Below the pieces are notes generated by a model that had not been told where the DNA came from, did not search any database, and worked only from the letters and a program-made list of their open reading frames with translations. Shown in pieces: positions 50,621-64,000 of a stretch of 64,000 bases of DNA; the first letter of the stretch is position 1, and the number at the start of each line of letters is the position of its first letter. The translations under genes were made by a program, and so were the position numbers. Source of the stretch: Scortum barcoo. Lineage: Eukaryota > Chordata > Actinopteri > Centrarchiformes > Terapontidae. The stretch covers positions 21,138,001 through 21,202,000 of the forward strand of contig CM041553.1 in NCBI GenBank assembly GCA_023238725.1, in the 5' to 3' direction.

Positions 50621-52378
50621 ATTCTAGGCCCTTTTACATAACACTTTCATTCTCTCGCAGACACACAAACACAGACAAACACACATATCCGCAAACACTT
50701 TTAAGCCAGCAGAACCCGTGATTCAGAAAAGTGCTGCCACCGCCGACTGCGACCTAAAACATTATTAGCTTTTTCTGATAACTTAATTCATAACACAAAT
50801 GCCAAAAACGTCTTTTCAGGTTCTCTAAGTGGTCTGGAGGCTTTTACATTTTTTTTTCAATTTGTAGCATGCCATGTAAACATAACACAGAATTACTTCA
50901 TATTATACTGCAATTTGCAGCTTTGCTCAACTTATTCCTATTCCAGCAGAGCAGCTACCCAGGTGAAGATGCTTTTCAGCTTCATGCCATGTATAGACTG
51001 TGTAGGGACAAATCTTTGGACTGAGTTTTAACGCTGTAAACATGGACCCAGTGAGACAGAGAGAGACTCCGCAGAGAGTCCGCAACCCCACAGAGGAGTT
51101 CTTTTCCTCATGGAGGTAGAAAGGCAGCTGACGGGGTTTGTCGACTGTAGCACTGGTGTGTTTTTTATATCTGTGACATCTGTAGCTGCCATCCACAAGT
51201 ATGTGTAGTAAATCTATACGCAGCTTTGTATTGCATTAGTGAATTTGCTTTAGGAAAATACAGCCTACTGAAGCATAGTGCAGCATTTCTGACTCATTTC
51301 TGTAACATCTACTGTAAGGTACCACAGTTCATGCAGTAAAGAGGCTATACTTTTTATTGTAATGGGATCTTGGTTTATGCAAAAATAAAATAAAGCTGCC
51401 TGTGATCAGTGTTGTTTTAGGTCACTGTGTTCATCATCGCATCAGTCATATCTGAGAGACCAGGTGTTTCTATTAGGAGAAAAATTTCAGTGTTTATGTA
51501 TAGTAGAATTGATACTGAAAAGTGAAAGCAAATAAGTACATAGAAATGTGTGTTAACAATTGGAAAAAACTATATTGCAGTGACTTTCACTGATATTATT
51601 TTAGCTGTTTATTTTTTTATTAATTCATCTCTTTCTCTGCTGCTTAGATGTTAATTCTGTGATTGTGTTTTTAAGCATTAACTGCAATAAATTATAACAT
51701 AGCTTTATCTAAACTGAGTGTGTTTTTAAATTCCATCTTTATTCAATAACATGTGTAGCACTAAAACCAATTTTCTGTGAAATATGTCACACAGGTACTT
51801 TTCTACTGGATGTAGAAAAGTGCACACTTACCAGTGTACTGTACTGTATGTCTTACACTCAAAACCTTTAACAGGTGTCTTTTGGGGAAAAAAATAGAAG
51901 AAAATGATAAAAACATACTATATGTCTGCCCATATGTCTTCCTTCTCAGAAACTGAAAATATGTAATTCATTTTTTTCATAAGCCGTCATGGTGGTGACC
52001 TAGAAAAACTCATTTACTGGGCATCTCCTCCTGCTCTGCTGTGGGGAAAAAACGTAAATGATTTGTGTCCTTTGTCAAGACTTTATTTGAATCCATAAAA
52101 GACCATCTTGAGGAATCCCTGCTATTCAGGATCCAGCTCCTGTACATGCACAAATCATATATGTTGCACCGTGGCAGCCAGTGACACACTGAACCACTGA
52201 AGGGACCAAGTGACAGTTCAAAGAAAAATATTATTCATCATATTGAAACTGTTTGGAAAGCTCATTTCCTTGTCTGACGCTGCAAAAGGGTAAACGTGTT
52301 TGGCAGGAAGTGTAATCTGATTTCTGTTTTTAGTAGAAGAAAGAAAAGAGAGAAAGAAAAGTCATAATTGGAGGGATA

Positions 52379-53036
52379 TTAAAGGGTCAGCTTTCTCAAA
52401 TTGCACACACGTTTTTTTTTTGTACCTTAGGTTGTGTCTGGTCATGCACATAGTTTTGTTTCACTTGTCTAGGTTTTGGGATGCCTGTCTCAGACTTCTG
52501 CCTCCAATACAATTAAGTTTTGTTTTTGTGGCGCTTTAAAATAGATGTCAACATTACAATGAAAAGACTTTCGAGCTCCAGTAAAAAGGAGGCGTCCTCT
52601 GTGGATTAATCAAAGTAACAGTGAAATTCCATGTAGCTCAGCTGCGTTTGAGCTGCAGTAGAAATCTAAGAGCCAGAAATGGTCGAATTTTGAACCTGAA
52701 TGCATTTTTGTGGCCAACCGAAATGCATCTGAGTACTGAAAACCAGAACTGACTGTCAGATATGGAATTGAGTTAACTTATTCTTTGATCAGACAGTTTG
52801 TGATTTGAATCCAAATGTTTCCAATTTTAGACCATTTTATTCAGGCATAGTTCTGATTATAATTAAACAACATTTAACATGTTAGGCGTTTGGCTAATTT
52901 TTTCGGACAAAAAACAAATTATTTCTCAGAAAATGTTTAGAAAATTGGTGTATTGTCACTACATTTCAAGTGATACTTAGCTCTTGGGAGAACATTTTTT
53001 CTTCTTTTTGTTAAATTTCAATTGACCATCCCTTTT
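52379..53036. mobile_element. MITE-like element, copy 3, inside nr3c2 intron 2
   Basis: The left end TTAAAGGGTCAGCTTTCTCA matches copies 1 and 2. An interior block at about 52475-52535 (gatgcctgtctc, then ccaatacaat, then ttttgtgg) matches the opposite strand of copy 2 near 26150-26230. The right end is degenerate, ending near 53036 where the other strand reads AAAAAGGGATGGTCAATT, and lacks a clean TTAA. This is the most diverged of the three copies. Confidence 0.55.
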
Positions 53037-56000
53037 TATGTGTAGAAAAAATGTCACGGTCACATGATTTCAGGGTAGCAGCAGATGTTGTCATTCTGAT
53101 GAATGGTGGGCGGTATTTGTTTACGGTCATAGTGAGTACTTATGACTTTGCATGTGGTCGAGTGTTTGAGAACTAGGCCTGATGATAAGAAATAAGCCAG
53201 TTTCAATGGAAAGATACAGTCAGACTGTTGATAGGACACTGATGGTATCAACTCACTGTCCACGGCTCTGGGAAATACTGAGCTCTGCCCGTGCTCCCTG
53301 TAGAGTTTACTGCACTGTACCTGGCACAAGCAAACATTCCCCCGTCCAGTGTCTGCTTTTTGTTTTGCCCGCCTTCCTCCGACTCGACTACAGCTGCCTG
53401 TTTCACTCTTCTCTGAAAGGGAGACAGTGTGGGGCTTTTTTGGATTTGACTGTTAAGAAAGACTTTCTGTTTTATTCACAGTCTTGCTCAGCTGCTGGAG
53501 AAAATTAAAGAAGCTGACGCACCGTTATACTTGTTATACTTGATGTTTGTCTAGCAACACACAGAAACACTCACAAGCACCTTTGTCGTTGTTTAGTGTC
53601 ATTAGGGTGACATAAAGGAGGGGCGTATGGTGTTTTAAGATGTAATGTAGTGACACAGGGAGAGGCAGTAATGAAACTAGGTTGTAATTCAGGTTTATCC
53701 GGTGCTCTCCCTTTGTCTGCTGCGACTATTGATGTAAACACTGTTTTTTTATTTTCCGACTAACAGTACAATTACTGTGTCACATAGTTGAGTTGGGTAG
53801 TTATCTCTGTTTCAGACTTAACTCATTCAAGACTTGTTTGTGTTTTTGCAACTTGGTAACTCTACCCTAATGTAATATGTCGATGAAACAAGGGACACAA
53901 ATCTGTGTGAATGGACCTGCTGTTATGTATGTCTTTTAGGAATAATTTGTTCTGCTCATCCCTCTGCTTTGCGGTCTCCTTCCTCATGAACTGACATAAA
54001 CTCAGTCAGGACAACGATGGGCTGGTTGATGAGTTTGGGGAGTCTGTGACTGAGTGAGGGTGCAGTGAATAGCTCAGTGCAATATCTCACATTAATTGAT
54101 ATACTGATATATTCAATATATCACCCAGCCATATAACAGACCTATATACAACGTCAGGATGGATCCCTCTGCCGTGGGTCAGTTTGTAGGAGCACAAAGA
54201 GGGAATTTCATATCTCAATGAGGGAAAAGGGAGAACTAACTCAGACTGCGAAAGCCTCACATTAGTTTTGAATTAACTTTCTATATGGTTCACAGCCAGT
54301 ATGAAGAGAAGGAAACATTGAAATTACACAAGACTTGTTTTCCTCATTCTTAAACTTGTTGAGTAAAGTGATAATGTTCAGGTGATTGACGTAAATGTGT
54401 CAGTAAACTTCTTCTGACTGTGGGAAAAGTTGCTCTCGATGACCTGAATACCTATTTTATTGCATATGTACGTGTGCCAACATTCGTGGAAAGGTACAAC
54501 TGCAGGTTGCTTCACCTCATTAAGGACACCAATGTCATCATTTCACCTCTCAGCCATCTCAGATCCTGATATATGTCCTGTCCTGATATACTGTACCCTC
54601 AACTCTGGAGGGCAAACATCTGTTTGGTGTTGTTCGAGCCGCAGTTAGAGAGGCCAGCGGTGTTCCACAACCCCATTTTCTCATCAGTGGCTTATTGATT
54701 TGGAGCCTTGCACCAGGAACTCTGGACAAAAGTATGAATCTTAAACCACGATTCAAACCATTGACCTGTGACAATATCCAGAATATTTCCATCAATGCAT
54801 GATAATTAGATATTCCTAAACCATAACCAGTGAATATGCACAAAGAGCATAATATGCCAACCTGGAAGAAGTCTATACATCTTTGTCCGGTATAGAGAAA
54901 AAAGACTCCCTGCCTCCTTCTGTTTCTGTTGTAAAATGTGGGGAAAGCCTGAGAGGAGAAGCAGCCCTCTGCACCGGGTTTCTGCTGGTGGAGGAGGATG
55001 TTATCCTGCCTGTTGTGAATGTAGCTGACATGCCTTAAGTTCTTCCTTCATTCCAGTACGATTACACCCACTCGCTCCAGTGCCAGTGACACGTGCGCCT
55101 TGTGGTATTTCAGGCTCACCGGGAGGGAGATTTTTTTTTATTCAGGTGCGATACTGATACTGTTCCAACAACGTTTTTGGCGTTGTCTGTTTGACAGGTT
55201 CAGTGGATGGGTTGTTTGTCAGCATCTAACTGGAACGTGTTTGAGTTTGGTGGCGCCACAGAACCACAAAAGAGAAAAGACAAGTAAATTGAGAAACGTG
55301 ATGCCCTACTTAAGCATATGATCAACAGTACGTCAGTTAACCTCGGCCAATGTAGATCTCAATTATCACCAATGTGCTTAATTTTAGGAATTTCCAGTGT
55401 TTGAACACCTTTAAAATTGCTGTAGCTTTCTGACATAGATTAAATATAGAAGATATAGAATATAAATATAGAAATATAATAGAAATTGTTGGATTTGTTT
55501 GCCATTTACAGGAAAAAAGACCATAGAAGGTCAGTATTTAGTTTTTTTAGAAGGCTCCAGACTGTGGCAGTCCTACTGTCACATTTTGCTGGTTTAGTAA
55601 GTGGACATTGTGTTTAGATTTACCATAAAGAACAACATTTGTTGTGGCCACAACAGGCGTTGTTCAGCAAAACTATACTAAACTAAGTAAGCCCACGTTA
55701 GGCTAAAAGTAGAACAGTTATTATATTACAATTATTTTGTGTTAACCCTACCATCATGCACTTTTTTGTCGCATAAAACTGTCAGTGTGTTCGTGTCCCG
55801 CTGCATCACTGGATTGAAGGTGGGGATGGGCTACAACATCCGGTAACTTTGGCTCCACATTTCCTCACCTGCACACCCAGATGGGTGATGACACAGACCA
55901 TTTACACAGTCCTTAGATGAATGGCAAGACAAAATGCTGAGTCAAATGCTCAGTCTACTGCATCACGTTTCAACCCCCCTCCACCCCTTTGAGATTAATG

Positions 56001-59000
56001 GTGTTGAAAATTAGGGCACGTCACATGTGTTGACACGATGGGAGAGGCACTGGGCTCGGCAGAGCTAGCCTGAAGGCTCAGCTACTGTACAGGCTGCTGT
56101 ATGTACAATCTCTTCATGATGCACCTTCCTGCAGTTAAAAGATTTCAATACTCATTTCCTGGTAGAAGCTCACTCGGAAATGAGTTTTTATGAGGACTGA
56201 CAGCCTTTAGCAGACTTTATCAGCTTCACAAACATTTGAGCAATTGAACAATCCATGTTATCTCTTTGAAACTTCTCACTCCAGGATCCAGTTCTTCACA
56301 TGGAAACTCCTTGAAATGAATAAAATGTGACAAAGAATGAATATAGATTAAATGAATTCAGATTATAACCCTTTATCTCTGATTAAGCTGCATCTCAGTA
56401 AACTTTTTCTACACAACTTCCATGAATGCTAGCATGCCAAGTATTTCACTGTGGTGTTTGTGCAGGGCTTACAGTCCTCCTGTTGTCTAGTTTGCGTTTG
56501 ACAGCTCTACAGGCAGGCTGACATGGATTCAGAGATTTAGATTCACATTTGTCTAATGCATGCTCGCCACTGGTCAGACAGACTACCACATCCACACAAC
56601 AATCTGACAGTTTTGGGCCCATCTTTTTTGTGTCATTGTGGTATTTTACAAACATCTGTGAGCTGCATGATTTAGTTATTCCCCCTCAGTGGGCTCCCTT
56701 TGGTTTTGGTCCCCTTGTGGCTCCCTTTGGGGTGTATACACACACATACACACAAAAACAGACAGACATGCGTGCACACTTGTAAACAACCACAGCTGTT
56801 TGGTGGACATGTTGATATTTCTGTGTGGCTCTTTTTGGCTCTGTTTTGTATGGTTCATTTTACTATAACATGACAGACTAATAAATCTTAAAAATGAACT
56901 GAATGAATGATTGTTGCAAAGACCTGTTGGGAAATAAATCTTTGTGAATACTTTGTGCATACTGTAATGTATATTTTCCACGCTTGATGGATGTGTAAAT
57001 AATGAATATGGCCGTGGTAATTAAACTCGTGTTTAAGAATGAAGTCTCGTGATAACATCGGGACAAAAATTAATTTTTGGCTGAACCATCATGTGTAAGT
57101 GTCCTCACAAATCCGAGAGCAAAACCCAAAACTCACACTGCTGTTGGTCGGAGGGCTCAAAGCTCCACCGTGCACAGCGAATGCATGACAACGGATTTCT
57201 TTTTTTAGCTAGCTTCGATCTATTTTGAGAGATGGGTAATGATACAGGACAGACACTGAAGGACATTCAAACCTGTCAACTCCTCTTTCTTCACACCTCA
57301 TTGGTCCGAGGGAAGATGGCATTGATGAAAGGTCGCGGCGACTCTGATTAAAAGAGAATATATTCATCTAATCCACGAGCAGCACGGCGTAGTTTCTACC
57401 CGCTGCCTATAGACGGATCGAGTAATTGATCCGATCTGTCCTCACAGAGTTGAGCTCACTCTGCCTCCAGCAGCTGTTAACCCTGCAGTGTATTAAAATC
57501 AGATTAGGCTCTTGTATATAAAGGAGCGTGCCAAGTGGAGGGTTACAGCGTGTTCACGTGTTTCAACACACCTCTTATCTCCAGTATGAGGGGGAAAAAA
57601 GACAGAGAATCAGGAGAATCCCTGCCCTTTCGCTTCAGTGCCTTAAAAGTATCTCTTTTAGAAATAAAAGTGCACTAAATAGCAAATACTTAATTAGTGC
57701 CAATACTTAAAGTGTTTCATATAATAATCACTTTTAATATTCAGGCCATTTCAAAGGACAGGGACACTAAATGTGGTTTAAAATCTTGTAGGTTACGTCT
57801 CTATTTGCATCAATTTCTAGAAAATTCAACAGCTAAATTACTTCACTAATGTTCTCCTAAGATGTTTTTACACCTCTACAAAGTGACATAACTGTCTAAC
57901 TGTTTGTTAGGGGAGGTGTAAAGCCATTAAAAAGTTTTTACTTGCATTGCATCACTTGGCAAGCCACGGTTAATGTACGACACCTTCTTAAAACTTGGGA
58001 TAAGAAAAACGTACGAGCAGTGTTTAAATTTCAACTTTTAAGCAATGGTGGTAATATGTTTGTCTAAGATCTTTGTGGTTACATGTTTCTTTTAGATGTA
58101 TGGAGATTTCTTCTGTAATTGTTGTGGTCTAGCACTTATTTTCTAATATCTTTCATTTTTCAGCATTATCTCTACTTCTGTCAGAATTGGTGATGTGGTG
58201 CTCTGGAAAACAACATCAAGGGTACAAAATTTCCAAAATCTTTATAAGCCATAACAATCCAAATACATACCACTTGGGAATTTCTTAATTCAATGTGAAA
58301 TTATTTAATACAGCTGATATATATTTAGATTGTCAACATTAATGTTCGAGAAGAGCCAAGAGGGGAAAAATTTAAATTAGCTTGATAAACAGATTTAGGT
58401 CACGTCTTTCATTAGTAATGGTTGTCTAAGTTAAAAGAGCAATAATGTAGATTAGTGTCATAAAAAATACATTACTCACAATATTACTTACTCGTTGTGT
58501 GTACAGTAGGCTATATATACACACACAGTACAGACTTAAAATTAAACTCACTAAAATGTTAAATAAGCCCTCTTTTGTCATTTATTACTGAAGCACTGAA
58601 ATAACTGCAAGGAGAGTGTCTCATTTGGTTTATGTCAGTGTCCCTCTGAGAATCTGAGATTTACAGTAAAAAGAAAATCGAGCGGTATAGAGACAAGAGA
58701 GGCAGAAACAGATAAAGAGCTGCGTAGAGGGACGGACGGCAGGGGAAAGACGATGATCTGAGATAAGCAGAAAGAGCAACAAAAGGGCAGAGGGAAAGGG
58801 CATGTCTAAGTCCCCTTTCAATTTATTCTATATTGTTCATTGCAGACGACATATTTCAAAGTGGAAAGTCTCAATAAAGCACCACATGACCATAATTAAT
58901 CCCCGCACATCAGCCCACACATCATTGAACTTATCCTCTTCTTTTTAATTATACAAAATGGGTTTATCCAGCAAATGAATCACGTTCCGTAATAATCAAA

Positions 59001-59778
59001 GCATTGTGTTTGAAAAGACGGAACACAGACTTTTCTCTCCGAGTACAAATGATTGCAGTTGCCTTAATGAGATAAGGGTCGGTTCAGATCGTCTCAATGA
59101 ATGGCCGGTTTGTTCCTGGGGCACACGTGCAGCAACGGTTAAAAAGCATTAAGCCATGTACAGTGTGGTGTTTATTTTAAACAGCAAGGGAATACCCTTT
59201 ACAGTGGACGCCTGAAGGGAGTGAGGCATGCAATGCAAACAAAGTCTCTTATCCTTCCTGCCATCTTTTCCTATTGGCTGGTGGCCAGTGACTTGGGAGA
59301 CATTGCCACAAAATGTCTACATCAGCCTGGGATTGTAAACATGCTTCAGCCAAGCGCCCGTTTTTCTGTCACTTCAGCTGAAGCACCGCGGGCCGAGATT
59401 TAGTTTTACTTAAGCCGAGTGTCAAGACCATGAGAAAACCAACAACCAAGAGTGAGCACGGGGCTGCAGAGAGAGTGGTTAGCCAGTGTTGAAATGCTAG
59501 ATAGTTTAATAATCTTTCACCACCGAGTCTGAGTTCTCCTAATATCATCAGAGAGAGACAAGAAAGAGAGCGGAAACTGGAAGCAATTGCTGCTCTGCAC
59601 GTTGAACGCAGCTCAGAGAGGTGACTCTGCCGCCTGGAAAGGAAGAGCGAGTAGACAGACCAGACAAACTTGGCAGGAGGACTGAGCTCACACAAGAACG
59701 TAGAGGTTTGTTCCAAAATCAATGCGGCCTACTAATATTTGATTCTCCAAAAATTGAGGCTTCCATTGGCAGACACAG

Positions 59779-59802
59779 TGCACACACACACACACACACA
59801 CC
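59779..59802. repeat. (CA)10-11 microsatellite
   Basis: A near-perfect CA run in nr3c2 intron 2. Confidence 0.92.
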
Positions 59803-61504
59803 CCAACTGCTAACACAGCTATATAGATAGCTACAGTCCATACTCGTGCATGCATAAAGGTGTCCACCAATGAATGAATGATAAAATCTCTTACAGCACT
59901 AACTTCAAGTTGAAAAAAACCAACAAATTAATCTGTTCAAGTATCACTGTAGGAGAATCACTGAATGGATTTGGTGAAATGCAGCCTCGACTGTTATGCT
60001 GCTAGAAACTACTTGCCAACTACAACACCTGTTCAGAGGATGTGTAATACAAGTAAAGGATGGTCTTTAGACATGCTACCACCAGGTCTAACCAAAGCAT
60101 AAAATCAGCTTTTCCTGGAGATTTGGACCCAAACAGAGTGGTCTTATCTGCTGTCTCTGCATCACTTTTGGGTTTAAGTCACTTAAGTGAGTCCCATTAG
60201 TATCGAACAAAGTTGCAACGCCTTGTTGATTTCTAAGCAGTTAGCTCTCTGTAGTGTGAAGTACATGACATGTGAGTGTGCTGAGAGTTTTATCTGCTGC
60301 TCTTTGTCATTTGAAGAATAACTGCAGTAATAAAAGTAAAGTAAAAAAGAAGTAATGTTTTTTTTGTGTGACAGACAGAGAAACATAACATGATGATTTC
60401 TGAACAAGCACAACAAGCTCAAACAATGTGAATCTTTGTGTTTTCCCATTACCTTAGCTAATGCTCCACTTGGAAAATTGTTCCACAGTCACAATGTAAA
60501 CTCAACAGGGCTTCCAAAGTAAATGACAAAATAATTTGTCCATGTCCTCTAAACCAGTACATAAAGGCATTTTCTTTGGGATGACATCATTTTTTTGCTT
60601 CTTTCAACAGTGTTACAAATTCTTGTTGAAAAATAAGTCAGTTTTTTTATGTGTGTTGACACTATGGGTATGGTTTATGTTATAGAAACATTGTAGTTTC
60701 ACTTAAAACGAGTACTGTGTTAAGATTACTGAGAAGTTTGTTGTCATGGTTACCATAATAAATACATGATTAAGGTTAGGCAAGTATTGTGGTCGTTGCT
60801 TTAAAAAGAATTGTTGACTGCTGATTTGAACGTAAATTATCATTAAGCGGCACTTTCTGAAATGATTGACGGCTGGAGGCTCCCCCGAGACACTGGTTGA
60901 GAAAGAGCAAATTTCCTCCACAGTGTTAGAGAAAGAAAAAGAAAGATCTAAAGCTGATACCCAATCATTATCATACGGAGTCATTAGTGCACGTTTCCGG
61001 TAGATTACATTGTAATGTAAGCGGGGTAACTTCACTGTACGCCTTTCTGTTTCCAAGACAAAGGATAAAATGATTCTCTCTGTCATAACTTTTAAAATCA
61101 TTCCTCTTATTGTTATCACCTGGTGTGCAGAGTTTTTGTGTTTGATAAGCCAGCACCTGAAACAACTACTTTCTAGTCTTAGATGGCCTAAACTCTCTCA
61201 GACGTCCCTTTTCAAGTTATTCTAGTCTCACACTATAAAATCCCAAAAAATTCTGTATGGCGGTGGAATATATTCAGCTGTCTGTCTGTGGAGTGTAATA
61301 GTCAATAAGGCACAGAAAACGATTAGAAATTATTGCTTTAGAGATTCCTTGAGACTGCCTTCATTACGGCTAATTGGATTGAATGGTGCCCACTCATTGG
61401 CCTACATTTATACATTTACATCGTATTTAAGGCGCTTAATCTGAATGGCACTGATATCATGAGACTGACATTTAAGCTCTTAAATCCGGAGGATGTTATA
61501 AGGG

Positions 61505-61612
61505 TTTTAGAGAGAGGGAGAAAGAGAGTGAGGAGGAAGGAGAGGAGTGGAGGTGGGGGGGATAGAGAGGGAAAGAGGGTGAGGAAGCAAAGAAAGAAAG
61601 CAGCGACAGGGT
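61505..61612. repeat. Purine (GA-rich) tract
   Basis: A low-complexity GA-rich sequence with a G-run near 61554-61560, inside intron 2. Confidence 0.8.
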
Positions 61613-62196
61613 CTCAGTGACTGTGTGCTCAGAGAGACAGTAACGCAGAATGACAGTGCAGGGCTTTTGTTCGAAAGACTGCCAGCATGTCAATTCCGAT
61701 GTAACATTTTTATCGACACCCTCCTCGCCGCAACCTGACAGGCGGGCGGGAGCTCAACTTTTACGTTCCACACCAGAAGTTCAGGGTTAGTGAAACAGGT
61801 TCCCTTAGCAAACTTTGGAGGGAGTCTTTCTTTTTTTTTCTTCTTTCCCCCTGTCGTTTGCTGCTAAAGAAAGTATGCAAGACTGGCAATGTTTATTCAC
61901 TTGACCTAGAAAAAGCTCTTGGTGTAACTGCGCGCATATTCACGATTCACAAGTCATTTTTGATTTTATAGTGGAAGTGTATACAGTGTGTGGATGCACA
62001 ATGTACTGTATAAGCTATTTACTGCATGATTTGCTGTTGTTTTAGAGGAACTCTGAGAATTTTTTTTTTTGGAGGGAGGAAGCGCTTGCAAGCTTCCACA
62101 TTAGCCAGTGTACTGAAATGGTGATGGTTTTCTTCTGTGAATAAACAAATGTGCTCACTTTAACCTCTCTTTATTACCTTTTTTACAAAATGCTAA

Positions 62197-62435
62197 AAAT
62201 TAGAGCTGAAAAGACTGTTAAGTTGATTAGTTGTATTCTAAAAATTGTGGCAATCTATTAATCAATTGAGTGACTTTTCAAGCAAATAAATAGAAAATAA
62301 TCTGCTTCCAGTTTCTCTAATGTGAGGATTTGCAGTGTTTCTCTGTTATATAATATTGTAAATGGAGAATATTTGGATTTTAGACTATTGGCCAGACGAA
62401 AAAATAGGAATTCTTTAAGCAAAAGACCAAAAATG
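62197..62435. mobile_element. Percomorph 'gattagttg' family repeat, second copy
   Basis: It starts near tagagctgaaaagactgtta and gttgattagttg. It then has caatctattaatcaattgag, tctaatgtgaggattt and ggattttagactattggcca, in the order expected for the same family as the element at 29.4 kb. It is diverged, non-coding and lies inside nr3c2 intron 2. Confidence 0.55.
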
Positions 62436-63334
62436 ATTGGCTGGATATTTGCTGTTACACCAGAATGAGGCACTCATCTGTACATCTTTGCAAAATATGG
62501 GGTCCTAGAGATTAGGTGATGTAATGATGGCTTGCATTAATCCAATAAACCCTAATGGACAATTAGTTGGACAAAAAAAGACACCTAAAGAAGTCATCTC
62601 AGGTACTGAAAGACTGTGGTGAACATTTAACATCTAATTTTCCAACTATGTACTAAAAATGAATCAAGAAAATATTCAGCAGATTAATAAACAATGATAT
62701 TTCTGAATTTAAACGTGAAAATGTATTTGAATCACTGTCACGACTGCATTATCGTGCAAAACTTTTACTGGCACTTCCACAACTACTTCTCAGTTTCCCC
62801 ACAGTTTATGCTTCCTTTCAATGAAGCTGCTGTTATATTTAGCCAGTTTATTGCACTACCTGGCTGGTAAACAGGAAGTGCGGGAGATTACTACACAACT
62901 GTCCATCTGGTCATTAATACACAATAGAAACCCAAAGCTACTTCACTGGCCACGGACAGGCTGTGTTGTTCACTGCTGGGCTCAGTTTAAGCCTCGCGAC
63001 ATACATTCATCCAAATTCACCAGACTGAGCGGGGCAGGGAGTGTCTGCGTGCAGGAAAGATTCCTTTGAATGTCTAATGAGCAATTATTGTCCTCTCACC
63101 ACAATCTCTTCTTAAACTCACTAATCCCGAAAAGCAAGTTGTTTGACGACTCCATTCACTGCTAGTGCTTTGATTGCTTTTGACCACCTCAAATGATGCA
63201 AGCCTTCCATATTGATCCCACGTCTCGTGTCTTATGTTTGTTTGCCAATTGCTCAATAATCCAATTATTGCAGCACAGCTCCTCTCTGAGCACCCATGAT
63301 GTGGAAAGAGACACTTCCTTATCATGCAGAAAGA

Positions 63335-63568
63335 AAGACAGGAGCGACACAGAGAAGTGGGAAAGAGAGAAAAAATGCAGGGAGCTGGAGAGACTCTGTG
63401 TGAGATAACCTATGTTGGTGGTGGGTGGGGGGGTGGGGGAGAGACAGAGGGAGGGAAAAGGAGAGAGTGAACGAGTGAAGGAGAAAGAAACCACTGAGGG
63501 ACTCTGCGGCTGTGTGTGTGTTCATGTGAGAGAAAGAAAAAGACAGGGGGGGAGGGCGGAGGAGAAAG
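63335..63568. repeat. Long purine (GA-rich) tract with G-runs
   Basis: More than 200 bases dominated by purines, with several G-runs (for example near 63420-63440 and 63546-63556). Open frames on both strands here arise from low complexity. Confidence 0.75.
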
Positions 63569-64000
63569 TCGCAAGCAAAGCCAAAGTTACCTTTCTAAAT
63601 GCACTGACCTTGTGCACTTCACATTAACCTCCCTCTCCAGGAGAATTAGTCTGTATCATTCACACTCTGCCGTTCCTAACTGCGCCAATTGATTTCAGCC
63701 GACCAGAAACGGGGAAATTGAATCTCTTGTTACCCTGGCCAAAGACCAGGGGAATACATGCTAATGCTGCACAGACAGGCCTGAAACAACCTATGCTTAC
63801 TGTTAGTCCACTGTTGTCTCTCTGGATAGATTTGGTGTGACTAGAATTGCTCCTGAGGGTGCGCGGCTGTTGGAACAGCTTCATAAGCTGTGGCTGCGAG
63901 GCATTGCTAAACCCTTTCTTTCTCGCGCGTCAGGTTTTCGAATGCAGGTGAGGAAAGGAGGACAAAAGCATACACAACAGACCCTGTTAACAAATAGTTT

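Larger units (their letters stand above)
43124..64000 (+). other. nr3c2: nr3c2 intron 2 (incomplete)
   Basis: Everything to the right of exon 2 reads as intron. I looked for the next exon, which must encode the first zinc finger (CLVCGDEASGCHYG-type residues), and saw no such sequence in any frame. The intron is therefore at least 20,877 bases. The second intron of human NR3C2 is also very long. It contains several repeats and microsatellites, listed separately. Confidence 0.8.

Noticed and set aside
43124..64000. Next nr3c2 exon (first zinc finger) within the window
   Set aside because: No sequence encoding the Cys-x2-Cys finger of the NR3C family was seen in any frame, so I place it beyond 64000.
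1..64000. An exotic or prokaryotic system (CRISPR, phage, operon, toxin-antitoxin)
   Set aside because: The splice signals, the vertebrate nuclear receptor exon, microsatellites and teleost repeats identify eukaryotic chromosomal DNA. No feature of such systems is present.

Overview
The window reads as vertebrate nuclear DNA, almost certainly from a percomorph (spiny-rayed) teleost. It has one intron-interrupted gene, long non-coding flanks, many CA/TG microsatellites, and diverged copies of interspersed repeats that I recognise from percomorph genomes. There are no operons, prokaryotic genes, tRNA or rRNA genes, or CRISPR arrays.

The only protein-coding gene I can support is the mineralocorticoid receptor gene nr3c2, on the + strand. 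Its large first coding exon (exon 2) runs from a splice acceptor at 41308 to a donor at 43124. It encodes about 599 residues, nearly the whole N-terminal transactivation domain. The DNA-binding and ligand-binding exons are not in the window, so intron 2 is at least 20.9 kb and runs off the right edge.

Layout: 1 to about 38.8 kb is the 5' intergenic flank. It holds repeats, microsatellites and a few stretches that look like regulatory DNA but could not be tested by alignment. From 38.8 to 40.9 kb lies a CpG-rich promoter region with two candidate non-coding first exons. Each ends in a good splice donor (39661 and 40918) and each has its own promoter-like elements upstream. From 40919 to 41308 is a short intron, assuming the proximal first exon. 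Exon 2 follows at 41309-43123, then intron 2 to 64000.

Repeats: three copies of a MITE-like family with TTAA-type ends and 'aaagggtNagttcacc' inverted termini (12.3, 25.8 and 52.4 kb); one long-inverted-repeat element (27.8 kb); one 'TTAGCATGCTAACATG' family copy (22.7 kb); two copies of an 'attagttg' family (29.4 kb, interrupted by another repeat, and 62.2 kb); and a SINE-like copy (32.9 kb). A perfect (TA)40 array lies at 33.15 kb and a (TG)26 array at 21.17 kb.

I found no convincing undescribed biological system. The observations most worth following are the paired nr3c2 promoters and first exons, the uORF overlapping the MR start codon, the loss of the internal start used for human isoform MR-B, the conserved trio of SUMO motifs, and the nested repeat at 29.4 kb.
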